Positions 25,010-30,439 of a stretch of 34,557 nt of DNA are shown here, in pieces. The notes below the pieces were generated by a model. It had not been told where the DNA came from. It saw only the letters and a program-made list of their open reading frames with translations, and ran no database searches. Source of the DNA: a virus. The position numbers and the translations under genes were made by a program. The stretch covers positions 1-34,557 of the IMG/VR virus record IMGVR_UViG_3300034120_002102; one strand, written 5' to 3'. How positions within the stretch are numbered: position 1 is the first letter of the stretch; each line of letters opens with the position of its first letter.

Positions 25010-25038
25010 TTGACAACCGATAAAAGATAGTGTAGACT
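25010..25038 (+). promoter_or_regulatory. Early promoter with CCGATA spacer, no repeat array
   Basis: TTGACA, 17-bp spacer beginning ACCGATAAAAG, TAGACT. It starts 11 nt after the nuclease stop codon with no repeat array. Confidence 0.7.
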
Positions 25039-25059
25039 AGACCAAAGAGGAGAAAAACA

Positions 25060-25275
25060 ATGACTCGTAATCATACAATTCGTGACGAGATTGCTAGTAT
25101 CATGATGGAGTATGCTACTCTGGTTTGTGCTGTGGCTGAGACTCCTAGTACCAATAAGGCTGTGCATAAGATCAAGTTTGATACGGTGTTGGAGTTGAAA
25201 GAGACTACTACAAGTTTGATTATGAAAAAGTTGAATGAGCAAAAGCATAGTGCCGTGTGTGGTAGTTCTAACTAA
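25060..25275 (+). CDS. Small helical protein
   Basis: A 71-aa, mostly helical protein with a strong GAGGAGAA ribosome site. Hydrophobic heptads (IRDEIASIMMEYATLVCAVAE; LELKETTTSLIMKKLNE) suggest a helical hairpin. Not recognised. Confidence 0.7.
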   Translation: MTRNHTIRDEIASIMMEYATLVCAVAETPSTNKAVHKIKFDTVLELKETTTSLIMKKLNEQKHSAVCGSSN

Positions 25276-25287
25276 AGGGTAAAAATA

Positions 25288-25329
25288 TGCCAAAGTGGCA
25301 GATGGGCCGCGAAAACTGCCAAAATGACA
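25288..25329. repeat. Early repeat array R6
   Basis: Arms TGCCAAAGTGGCA and TGCCAAAATGACA, 29-bp period, spacer GATGGGCCGCGAAAAC. Ends 25 bp before the -35 box. Confidence 0.9.
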
Positions 25330-25354
25330 GAAAAATTTTTGTGGATTTTTTTAG

Positions 25355-25382
25355 TTGACAGGCCGATACTACATAGTAGAAT
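25355..25382 (+). promoter_or_regulatory. Early promoter with CCGATA spacer (drives ncRNA A)
   Basis: TTGACA, 16-bp spacer GGCCGATACTACATAG, TAGAAT. The next 470 bp contain no convincing gene. Confidence 0.85.
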
Positions 25383-25389
25383 GATTACA

Positions 25390-25569
25390 GAACAAGTGAA
25401 AACTTGTTGGCTATGTCGGGCCGAGTAGCCGGTAAAAACGGTAGTTGATGTCCTAGGAAACGTCTTCTACAATCGGTCCTAATGATATAAACTTTCGTGG
25501 GTCCATGCTCAGGGACTAGGTTGGGATAAGCCATTATGATAAACCCCGCATGTCTCGGCAGAGATGGGG
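25390..25569 (+). ncRNA. Candidate structured non-coding RNA A
   Basis: About 180 nt after a complete promoter. Visible stems in order: AACAAGT-GAAA-ACTTGTT (perfect 7 bp, GNRA tetraloop, 25391-25408); GGCTA...TAGCC (25409-25430); GTAG-TT-GATGT...ACGTC-TT-CTAC (a double stem with a symmetric TT/TT internal loop); GTCC...GGGAC; and a final AACCCC...GGGGTT with an inner TCTC-GGCA-GAGA. The last stem could end the RNA, but its downstream arm runs into the -35 of the next promoter. No ribosome site or open frame on the plus strand. Not tRNA, tmRNA or RNase P as far as I can tell. Confidence 0.55.
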
Positions 25570-25597
25570 TTGACAACGGGCTTATACGTTGTATAAT
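25570..25597 (+). promoter_or_regulatory. Promoter for ncRNA B
   Basis: TTGACA, 16-bp spacer ACGGGCTTATACGTTG, TATAAT. The TTG is shared with the last stem of RNA A. No CCGATA. Confidence 0.8.
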
Positions 25598-25598
25598 A

Positions 25599-25770
25599 AT
25601 GCCAATCTATGGGGGATGGCATCCTCACCACGACCAATACAACCAGTAACCGCTTGAATAGCAAGGTGATGAAATACTGATCATATTTCTAGGGACCAAT
25701 GTCGTGGGCGGTTTCCACTAGTTTTTACCTGGCCCAAGGGTTAAAAATATCGGGTACTAGATTGGATTAT
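25599..25770 (+). ncRNA. Candidate structured non-coding RNA B
   Basis: Visible pairing: ATGCCA...TGGCAT at the 5' end (25599-25622); a long-range stem CCACGAC (25628-25634) with GTCGTGG (25701-25707); inside it CAGTA (25644-25648) with TACTG (25675-25679), enclosing CTTG-AATAG-CAAG (25653-25665). AACCGC/GCGGTT is an alternative to part of this fold. Nesting of several stems without an open frame supports an RNA product. Function unknown. Confidence 0.5.
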
Positions 25771-25771
25771 A

Positions 25772-25805
25772 GAATCGGGGCGTAAAAGATTCGCTGGTTT
25801 TTTCT
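25772..25805 (+). terminator. Possible terminator after ncRNA B
   Basis: GAATC...GATTC short stem, followed after GCTGG by TTTTTTCTT. The stem is only 5 bp, so this is tentative. Confidence 0.4.
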
Positions 25806-25807
25806 TA

Positions 25808-25835
25808 TTGACATGACGATAAAGAATGGTATAAT
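25808..25835 (+). promoter_or_regulatory. Early promoter with ACGATA spacer
   Basis: TTGACA, 16-bp spacer TGACGATAAAGAATGG, TATAAT; drives a five-gene unit. No repeat array upstream. Confidence 0.85.
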
Positions 25836-25853
25836 GGTGGAAAAGGAGAAAAA

Positions 25854-26078
25854 ATGACTGTATCTGAACTTATTGAGCAGTTGAAGAATTATCCGTCCGA
25901 TATGAGGGTATTGACTCTTGGGTATGAGGGTGGGTATAATGATACCGAACTCAAGACCGAAGAGATTGTGTTCAACTTCTCTAAAAATGATGCTTGGTAT
26001 TACGGGCCTCATGAATGTGTGAAGTATACCGATACTGATACTGGTACAAAGTGTTTGGTAGTTGTGAGGGGAAAATGA
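25854..26078 (+). CDS. Conserved-type phage protein ('ELIEQLKNYP')
   Basis: A 74-aa protein with an AAGGAGAA ribosome site. Its pattern 'VSELIEQLKNYPSDMRVLTLGYEGGYND' is one I recall in many phage hypothetical proteins, a helix followed by strands and a Gly-Tyr-Glu-Gly-Gly turn. Function unknown. Coupled to the next gene by an ATGA overlap. Confidence 0.75.
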   Translation: MTVSELIEQLKNYPSDMRVLTLGYEGGYNDTELKTEEIVFNFSKNDAWYYGPHECVKYTDTDTGTKCLVVVRGK

Positions 26079-26200
26079 TCTATCTTAATCTTAATGAGAT
26101 TGAGCGATTGGCCGAAATCGTATCCGAACTGGTTAAGTTGGGTATGAGTGTTACTGCTGAACTCAAATATGATAGGTGGCAGATAGAGGTATACAAGTAA
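26075..26200 (+). CDS. Small hypothetical protein
   Basis: A 41-aa protein (MIYLNLNEIERLAEIVSEL...), helix then strand. ATGA overlap with the previous gene and TAATG overlap with the next. Not recognised. Confidence 0.65.
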   Translation: MIYLNLNEIERLAEIVSELVKLGMSVTAELKYDRWQIEVYK

Positions 26201-26517
26201 TGGAATGGAATAACTCTCATAAGAATCCACCAACTGAAGGCCAGAAGATTTATTACTTTGGGCCGCATATTGGTATCGGGATTGGACACTATTCTTATCA
26301 AGAGGACAGGGGATTCTTTCCATATCATTACGATGAAAATGGCTTGAAAGTTAATGAAGAAAAAAAGATAGACCTTTGCCCCCATATTTTCACTAACGAA
26401 AAATTTGGAGTTGTTGATGCTTGTGATGCTCCATTCTGGCTTCCTTACGACGAGGAACGAGCAAAGAGTTGGTGTCCGATTATTCCAGAAGAATATACTA
26501 AGGGGTTGTATGACTGA
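26200..26517 (+). CDS. DUF551-like protein
   Basis: A 105-aa protein from the ATG at 26200. 'W....KNPPTEGQKIYYFGPHIGIGIGHYSYQ' and 'FGVVDACDAPFWLPYD' follow the pattern of DUF551-type phage proteins (P-x-E-G-Q-x-V at the start, a Trp-x-Pro near the end). Function of the family is unknown. Assignment is from pattern memory. Confidence 0.65.
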   Translation: MEWNNSHKNPPTEGQKIYYFGPHIGIGIGHYSYQEDRGFFPYHYDENGLKVNEEKKIDLCPHIFTNEKFGVVDACDAPFWLPYDEERAKSWCPIIPEEYTKGLYD

Positions 26518-26683
26518 CGATAGAGACAAGGCTATGGTTTATCTGATTAATTTCTTTAAATCTCGTATGATGACGATGAGTAAACCTAATGTAGATAAGG
26601 CTAAAGAGTTGGTTAGTACTCATGAGATTGCGGTTTCTGAACTTATAGATAAGTATGTGAAATTAGTTTATGAAAACTCTTAG
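26510..26683 (+). CDS. Small helical protein
   Basis: A 57-aa, helical, amphipathic protein. Starts inside the end of the previous gene (8-nt overlap) with an AAGGGG ribosome site, and itself overlaps the next gene by 14 nt. Not recognised. Confidence 0.65.
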   Translation: MTDDRDKAMVYLINFFKSRMMTMSKPNVDKAKELVSTHEIAVSELIDKYVKLVYENS

Positions 26684-26795
26684 TGATATTTGTCCATGTG
26701 GAAAATGTGATATACTAGCATACAAGTATGATCATAACTATGGCATCTTATGGTATTTTTGTGCTGAATGCCATTGGTGGTATGTAGGTAACTAA
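26670..26795 (+). CDS. Zinc-ribbon miniprotein
   Basis: A 41-aa protein with CPCGKC (C8, C10, C13) and CAEC (C31, C34), the two knuckles of a zinc ribbon, with aromatic residues in the second half (WYFC, HWWYV). Last gene of its unit; its stop is followed after 1 nt by array R7. Confidence 0.7.
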   Translation: MKTLSDICPCGKCDILAYKYDHNYGILWYFCAECHWWYVGN

Positions 26796-26796
26796 C

Positions 26797-26838
26797 TGCC
26801 AAAATGGCGGCCGGGCCGCACCATCTGCCAAAATGGCA
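26797..26838. repeat. Early repeat array R7
   Basis: Arms TGCCAAAATGGCG and TGCCAAAATGGCA, 29-bp period, spacer GCCGGGCCGCACCATC, which begins like R5 and ends like R9/R10. Ends 25 bp before the -35 box. Confidence 0.9.
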
Positions 26839-26863
26839 TACCAAAATTTTTTAAATCTTTCTC

Positions 26864-26891
26864 TTGACCATTCCGATACTAATAGTATACT
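26864..26891 (+). promoter_or_regulatory. Early promoter with CCGATA spacer
   Basis: TTGACC, 16-bp spacer ATTCCGATACTAATAG, TATACT. Confidence 0.8.
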
Positions 26892-26901
26892 TAAGGGACA
26901 A

Positions 26902-26994
26902 GTGGATGCGGGCCGTTGGCAGAATGATATCAAAGAAGCCGCGGTTAAATGCAAAGCCGAGTATGGCATAACCCGATCCTCTTGTCTTTCCTAA
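26902..26994 (+). CDS. Possible 30-aa peptide (GTG start)
   Basis: AAGGGA lies 4 nt before a GTG that opens a 30-codon frame (V/M DAGRWQNDIKEAAVKCKAEYG...). The helical, charged composition looks protein-like, but this is the only support. The stop codon is part of the S2 element. Confidence 0.35.
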   Translation: MDAGRWQNDIKEAAVKCKAEYGITRSSCLS

Positions 26995-27034
26995 TCCTAC
27001 GGATTTGCCGGTCGTGCTGATAGTCAGCGAGAAA
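26990..27034 (+). repeat. Dispersed 45-nt element S2
   Basis: CCTAATCC TAC GGATTTGC hairpin, then GCTGA-TAG-TCAGC hairpin and GCGAGAAA. It lies 9 bp upstream of a promoter -35 box. Confidence 0.65.
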
Positions 27035-27043
27035 TTAAAGGTA

Positions 27044-27072
27044 TTGACAACGATTGGTCGATAAGGTATACT
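27044..27072 (+). promoter_or_regulatory. Promoter with TCGATA spacer, probably giving leaderless mRNA
   Basis: TTGACA, 17-bp spacer with GGTCGATAAGG, TATACT. The downstream ATG begins 6 nt after the -10 box, at the expected transcription start. Confidence 0.75.
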
Positions 27073-27078
27073 AGAGAC

Positions 27079-27504
27079 ATGAAAACAAAACAACCACACG
27101 GCGAAGTTCGCTTTCATTTGAGTACAGGCCAGCATTATATGCACTGGCAATTGAAAATTAAGCAAGGTGGCAAGACTGTGGAAGTTTGCTATTTTGATCC
27201 GTCTGAATATCAGTTAGAGATGCGGGGTTGTAAGTTGTGGAATAGGCCAAACAAGGCTAAACAGGTATTTGAGGCTGGTGTGCACGATGTTAGTGGATGG
27301 GTTCGTTGTGAAGAAGTGATGCTACGAAAAACTTTTTTTCCGAAATTGCCTGTTGACAATCTTGAGAAGTTATATTATAATCCGTTGAGAGATCCGCATT
27401 GGCGACGAGAAAGCGATAGCAACGAATTCATTTGGGATGGTAGTGAATACGCTACTTTACTGACTAACGGCAAACAAGTTTACATTTTGGAAGAAAGGGT
27501 TTGA
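27079..27504 (+). CDS. Hypothetical protein, apparently leaderless mRNA
   Basis: A 141-aa protein. 'LSTGQHYMHWQLKIKQGGKTVEVCYFDPSEYQLEMRGCKL' and 'FEAGVHDVSGWVRCEEV' suggest a beta-rich domain. The pattern is familiar from phage early genes but unnamed. No ribosome site precedes the ATG, which sits at the predicted transcription start. The next gene follows by 2 nt. Confidence 0.75.
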   Translation: MKTKQPHGEVRFHLSTGQHYMHWQLKIKQGGKTVEVCYFDPSEYQLEMRGCKLWNRPNKAKQVFEAGVHDVSGWVRCEEVMLRKTFFPKLPVDNLEKLYYNPLRDPHWRRESDSNEFIWDGSEYATLLTNGKQVYILEERV

Positions 27505-27506
27505 AT

Positions 27507-27890
27507 ATGATCAAGTTGGAACTGAGTGTTCGTGAGGCTATGCATCTGGCTACCAGTTGGGCGTACAATAATGATGTCGAACTGTATCATAAGATTGTTA
27601 ACTCTTTTGAACTGGCTCTGGGTGTAAACCAGAATCGTACCGTTACCATCACGAACGGAATGAATCTGGACAATCGCATCTCTTGTATCAAGGCTATTCG
27701 ACTCCACACCGGATGGGGCTTGAAGGAAAGCAAGGATTGGACGGATGCTCTGGTGGGCGGTTGGAAGTACGACAAGTTTGTTCCGGCATCTGCTGGTGCG
27801 AAGCAGAGTATTACTCTCAAGACTCCCGAAGCGGCTGAGAATCTGCTGCGTGATCTTGCTGGTTTGGGTTGTGAGGGTTATCTCTCATAA
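27507..27890 (+). CDS. Protein with ribosomal L7/L12 C-terminal-like domain
   Basis: A 127-aa protein. Residues 58-78 (ISCIKAIRLHTGWGLKESKDW) and ~100-127 (SITLKTPEAAENLLRDLAGLGCEGYLS) follow the L7/L12 C-terminal domain, where bacterial proteins read KIxVIKxVRxxTGLGLKEAKDLVD and later KEEAExxKKxLExAGAxVELK. That domain recruits translation factors to the ribosomal stalk. The N-terminal ~50 residues are not the L12 dimerisation domain. Phages are known to carry ribosomal-protein homologues including bL12, so a role in host ribosome take-over is plausible but inferred. The ATG has an AAAGGG ribosome site. Confidence 0.7.
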   Translation: MIKLELSVREAMHLATSWAYNNDVELYHKIVNSFELALGVNQNRTVTITNGMNLDNRISCIKAIRLHTGWGLKESKDWTDALVGGWKYDKFVPASAGAKQSITLKTPEAAENLLRDLAGLGCEGYLS

Positions 27891-27891
27891 C

Positions 27892-27933
27892 TGCCAAAAC
27901 GGCAGGCGCCGCGGCCAGCCTGCCAAAATGGCA
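27892..27933. repeat. Early repeat array R8
   Basis: Arms TGCCAAAACGGCA and TGCCAAAATGGCA, 29-bp period, spacer GGCGCCGCGGCCAGCC (inverted type). Starts 1 nt after a stop codon; ends 26 bp before the -35 box. Confidence 0.9.
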
Positions 27934-27959
27934 GAGCAAAAAATATTCACGAGACGCTG

Positions 27960-27987
27960 TTGACTAGCCGATACTCTATGGTATGAT
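27960..27987 (+). promoter_or_regulatory. Early promoter with CCGATA spacer
   Basis: TTGACT, 16-bp spacer AGCCGATACTCTATGG, TATGAT. It is followed only ~60 bp later by a second promoter, with no clear gene between. Confidence 0.8.
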
Positions 27988-28048
27988 GATAGCATCACAC
28001 GACAAGACGCCAAACGATCCCAACGCAAAGAAAAGTTCGGATTGGCTC

Positions 28049-28076
28049 TTGACAAGTGATGAGTGGTTTGTATAAT
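28049..28076 (+). promoter_or_regulatory. Second promoter of the 82-aa gene
   Basis: TTGACA, 16 bp, TATAAT, without CCGATA. Tandem with the promoter at 27960, so this gene may have one regulated and one constitutive start. Confidence 0.85.
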
Positions 28077-28117
28077 CTGTTTACTTGGTTGATAACACTA
28101 ACTTGGAAGGGTTTACT

Positions 28118-28366
28118 ATGAAGAAGTTTTCTTTTGTTGTTGATGTTGTTGCTGATGATCTTGATCGTGATGGTGTGGTAGAGTCGCTTCGTTCGTGCCT
28201 GAGTGATAGTCTGCCCGGTGACGTTCACGCTAACGTCAAGGCTGGCGAAGTCAAGAGTTTTAGCGAGCAGGGTTACAAGGTCTGGCGTGCTAGGGTCACT
28301 GGCGTGACTGCCGAGCAGGCTGGCGATGCTCACACCGGCAAGGTCGAGGTCGAGGCTGTTGCCTGA
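28118..28366 (+). CDS. Small hypothetical protein
   Basis: An 82-aa protein (starts MKKFSFVVDVVADDLDRDGVVESL), GGAAGGG ribosome site. A strand-helix-strand pattern with 'GYKVWRARVTGVTAEQAGD' near the end could be a ferredoxin-like fold. Higher G+C than its neighbours. Not recognised. Confidence 0.7.
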   Translation: MKKFSFVVDVVADDLDRDGVVESLRSCLSDSLPGDVHANVKAGEVKSFSEQGYKVWRARVTGVTAEQAGDAHTGKVEVEAVA

Positions 28367-28368
28367 AC

Positions 28369-28396
28369 TTGACAAACTGGACTATGCCAGTATAAA
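28369..28396 (+). promoter_or_regulatory. Promoter for ncRNA C
   Basis: TTGACA, 16-bp spacer AACTGGACTATGCCAG, TATAAA; followed by ~200 bp without a gene. Confidence 0.8.
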
Positions 28397-28403
28397 TAGA
28401 TTT

Positions 28404-28590
28404 TAGGCATAGTGCGGCGGGGTAAAACCCGCGTAATGATTGCTGGTATAAACCAGCCTAGTAGAGTCTAACCAACTAATAACCAGCGTGGTTGCTGGGA
28501 AGGGGTCTGCTACTAGTAATATAACGATGGTAAAGTGGCTCCACCATCAAACCGCATAGCCTCTATGGGACGCCATAGGGGCTTGCGGCA
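28404..28590 (+). ncRNA. Candidate structured non-coding RNA C, upstream of the tRNAs
   Basis: A series of clear stems: GCGGG-GTAAAA-CCCGC; GCTGGT-ATAA-ACCAGC; an outer CTAGTAG/CTACTAG enclosing CCAGC-GTGGTT-GCTGG; GATGG...CCATC; and a strong compound hairpin CCGC/GCGG around AGCC and CTATGG-GACG-CCATAG. No open frame with a ribosome site. It ends where the promoter of the tRNA-Arg gene begins. Large structured RNAs near phage tRNA clusters are known (for example GOLLD), but this one is much shorter and not recognisably related. Confidence 0.6.
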
Positions 28591-28611
28591 TTGAGTGGGT
28601 TCTGTTATAAT
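28583..28611 (+). promoter_or_regulatory. Possible promoter of tRNA-Arg/His/Asp
   Basis: TTGCGG, 17 bp, TATAAT, ending 8 bp before the tRNA-Arg. The -35 box is weak and overlaps the last hairpin of RNA C, so the tRNAs may alternatively be processed from the RNA C transcript. Confidence 0.55.
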
Positions 28612-28619
28612 ATCAACAC

Positions 28620-28691
28620 GGCCCTATAGTTAAATGGATATAACAACTGCCTTCTAAGCAGTTATTGGAGGTTCGATTCCTCCTGGGGCTA
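28620..28691 (+). tRNA. tRNA-Arg (anticodon TCT)
   Basis: 72-nt cloverleaf: acceptor GGCCCTA/TGGGGCT, D stem GTTA/TAAC, anticodon arm ACTGC-CTTCTAA-GCAGT, T arm GGAGG-TTCGATT-CCTCC. CCA not encoded. Reads AGA. Confidence 0.9.
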
Positions 28692-28693
28692 CT

Positions 28694-28766
28694 GTGGCTA
28701 TAACTCAATTGGTAGAGTAACAGGTTGTGATCCTGTTTGTTGTGGGTTCGAATCCCACTAGCCACC
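28694..28766 (+). tRNA. tRNA-His (anticodon GTG)
   Basis: Acceptor GTGGCTA/TAGCCAC, anticodon loop TTGTGAT in a CAGG/CCTG arm, T loop TTCGAAT, discriminator C as expected for tRNA-His. CCA not fully encoded. Two bases after tRNA-Arg. Confidence 0.9.
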
Positions 28767-28772
28767 CATTTA

Positions 28773-28846
28773 GGGAGCGTAGATCAATTGGTTAGATCGT
28801 TAGCCTGTCACGCTAAAGGTTGCGGGTTCAAGTCCCGTCGCTCTCG
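28773..28846 (+). tRNA. tRNA-Asp (anticodon GTC)
   Basis: Acceptor GGGAGCG/CGCTCTC, anticodon loop CTGTCAC in a TTAGC/GCTAA arm, T arm GCGGG-TTCAAGT-CCCGT, discriminator G. Array R9 begins 4 bp later. Confidence 0.9.
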
Positions 28847-28850
28847 CTTC

Positions 28851-28892
28851 TGCCAAAATGGCAGGCTCCGCGGCCCATCTGCCAAAATGGCA
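28851..28892. repeat. Early repeat array R9
   Basis: Two TGCCAAAATGGCA arms, 29-bp period, spacer GGCTCCGCGGCCCATC, whose end is the exact reverse complement of the start of the R4/R6 spacer (11 bp). Ends 26 bp before the -35 box. Confidence 0.9.
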
Positions 28893-28918
28893 TACGAAAT
28901 TCTTTCAAGTTTTTTCGT

Positions 28919-28946
28919 TTGACAAGCCGATACTCTAATGTAGAAT
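28919..28946 (+). promoter_or_regulatory. Early promoter with CCGATA spacer
   Basis: TTGACA, 16-bp spacer AGCCGATACTCTAATG, TAGAAT. Confidence 0.9.
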
Positions 28947-28967
28947 ACTGAGACACGGAGAACAAAG

Positions 28968-29678
28968 ATGAAAACTGCAAATGGTAATGATAAGTTGGGC
29001 AAGGAAAACTGCATAGTTGTTAGTCGCCCGGTTGGCGATACTTGCCCGCCCGATTGTGATTTTCTCGGCAATGGTTGCTATGCTGAGGACTTGGAAAATA
29101 TCTATCCGGGTGTTCGTCCCGCTGGTATGCAAAATCTTATCACGGAAAAAAATCGTATTCGTTCTATGCTTTTAGATGCTGTCAAGAAAAATAAAGATGT
29201 TCGCTGGCACGAGCGTGGCGACTTTTTCAAGGATGGCAAACTTGATAATGAGTACGTTGATAATGTATTGTGGGCTTGTGAGAGTATTCTTGCTAGTGGT
29301 GGTAGTCTGCCGACCATGTGGGCCTATACCCATATTTATGATACTCGACTGTCTCTTGAACTTGGCAAGTATATAAATATGTATGCTAGTATCCACGATG
29401 GTGAAGATATGAAACAAGCCAAAGCCGCTGGTTTCAAGCATTTCGCATGGTGTGATAGTGATACTAAGATTGCCCCCAAGCGTCCGCGTAGTAAGGCTAA
29501 GGCTGACGCATGGCGTAAAGCGTTGCCTAAACTGGTTGTGTTAGAGGGCGAAAAGTTTATTACTTGTCCGGAAATTCGTCGTGGTCGTGGTGTTGTGACT
29601 TGCACAAAAACCAAAAATAGCGTACATTGTGATTTGTGTCCGCGTGGCTTGGCTAATGTTCTTTTTCCTTCTCACTGA
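28968..29678 (+). CDS. Cys-motif phage protein, distantly Gp37/Gp68-like
   Basis: A 236-aa protein with a GGAGAA ribosome site. The N-terminal signature 'TCPPDCDFLGNGCYAE' (C26, C30, C37) and a C-terminal cluster 'CTKTKNSVHCDLCPRG' suggest one or two metal sites. In between, 'VRWHERGDFFKDG', 'MWAYTHIYD' and 'FKHFAWCDSD' give a barrel-like succession reminiscent of the Gp37/Gp68 (DUF5131-type) phage proteins, which have a related CxxxC...CYA signature. Function of those families is not established. The family link is tentative; the gene looks intact. Confidence 0.6.
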   Translation: MKTANGNDKLGKENCIVVSRPVGDTCPPDCDFLGNGCYAEDLENIYPGVRPAGMQNLITEKNRIRSMLLDAVKKNKDVRWHERGDFFKDGKLDNEYVDNVLWACESILASGGSLPTMWAYTHIYDTRLSLELGKYINMYASIHDGEDMKQAKAAGFKHFAWCDSDTKIAPKRPRSKAKADAWRKALPKLVVLEGEKFITCPEIRRGRGVVTCTKTKNSVHCDLCPRGLANVLFPSH

Positions 29679-29688
29679 GACTATTACA

Positions 29689-29922
29689 ATGAGTAAGTAT
29701 TATATTAAGTGTGGTAGTTTAGAGTTGATTTATTCTGCTCCTAATTCTAAGCCGGTTGAGGCTGCTCAAATTGCATTGTGGGAAACTAACCAGTTTGATG
29801 TATTAGATGAGTACTTTTATATTGATGAGCGTGGGTATAGAGATTATATTACTGCTGATAAAGAAACTAAGGTAATTAGTTTAAGTAAAGTGGCTAAGTT
29901 GGCGGGGTGGAAACTGGAGTAG
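29689..29922 (+). CDS. Hypothetical protein
   Basis: A 77-aa protein (starts MSKYYIKCGSLELIYSAP). 'EAAQIALWETNQFDVLDEYFYIDERGYRD' and 'VISLSKVAKLAGWKLE' look like a small alpha/beta domain. Weak ribosome site; 10 nt after the previous gene and probably co-transcribed. Its stop is 1 nt before array R10. Confidence 0.7.
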   Translation: MSKYYIKCGSLELIYSAPNSKPVEAAQIALWETNQFDVLDEYFYIDERGYRDYITADKETKVISLSKVAKLAGWKLE

Positions 29923-29923
29923 C

Positions 29924-29965
29924 TGCCAAAACGGCAGCCTCCGCGGCCCATCTGCCAAAAAGGCA
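29924..29965. repeat. Early repeat array R10
   Basis: Arms TGCCAAAACGGCA and TGCCAAAAAGGCA, 29-bp period, spacer GCCTCCGCGGCCCATC. Downstream the promoter is degenerate: CCGATA (29990-29995) is present only 24 bp after the array and no -35 box precedes it, as if ~10 bp had been deleted. Confidence 0.85.
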
Positions 29966-30002
29966 GACTAAAGTTCTAGCCATCGAAAGCCGATAAAAAA
30001 GT

Positions 30003-30404
30003 ATGAAACGACGGTTGACAAACGGAGAGCGTATGATACAGTGGGTAGGAGTAGCGATTGCTTTGTTAGGATTTGTGTGGAATAGTGTAAAAGATTATCA
30101 GAAGGGTGAGATACACCTACCACAAATACCAAAACAAAAACAATTGACAAAAAGTGTTTATCCGGTACAATACTGTTTAATGGCTTATGATCCTAACATA
30201 GATAAGGTTTTCTATTTACACGATAATGGTATATGGTATGATTACGCTCCACAACAACGACGATATGAGGCCACGCCGCAAGTACGGCAAGTTCAAGATC
30301 AAGGCCAAACATTCATGGGAAATGGCTACGGGTCACAGAGAAGATCGCCGGGATACGTCTATGGACAACAGGCCCAAGCGTCAACGAACACGGCACGATA
30401 TTGA
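30003..30404 (+). CDS. Membrane-anchored hypothetical protein
   Basis: A 133-aa protein if started at 30003; an ATG at 30033 preceded by GGAGAG gives 123 aa and may be the true start. N-terminal transmembrane helix (WVGVAIALLGFVW), then 'DYQKGEIHLPQIPK', a compact segment 'YCLMAYDPNIDKVFYLHDNGIWYDYAP' and a Gln/Gly-rich tail (~45 residues) of low complexity. The tail overlaps another open frame (30265-30435). Confidence 0.65.
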   Translation: MKRRLTNGERMIQWVGVAIALLGFVWNSVKDYQKGEIHLPQIPKQKQLTKSVYPVQYCLMAYDPNIDKVFYLHDNGIWYDYAPQQRRYEATPQVRQVQDQGQTFMGNGYGSQRRSPGYVYGQQAQASTNTARY

Positions 30405-30435
30405 CAAAAGTTGGCGAGACGAGTATGATATGTAG
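30265..30435 (+). CDS. Possible overlapping basic protein (+1 frame)
   Basis: A 56-aa very basic frame (MRPRRKYGKFKIKAKHSWEM...RPKRQRTRHD) overlapping the low-complexity end of the membrane protein. Its composition looks protein-like (KYGKFKIKAKHSWEMATGHRE), but no ribosome site is seen. Either frame could be the real one in the overlap, or both. Confidence 0.4.
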   Translation: MRPRRKYGKFKIKAKHSWEMATGHREDRRDTSMDNRPKRQRTRHDIDKSWRDEYDM

Positions 30436-30439
30436 TCTT

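Noticed and set aside
24240-25016. 258-aa minus-strand frame
   Set aside because: It runs antisense to the PD-(D/E)XK nuclease, a promoter and array R5, with no ribosome site.
27983-28078. 30-codon frame starting MMIASHDKTPND
   Set aside because: Its ATG lies within the -10 box, upstream of the expected transcription start, and there is no ribosome site.
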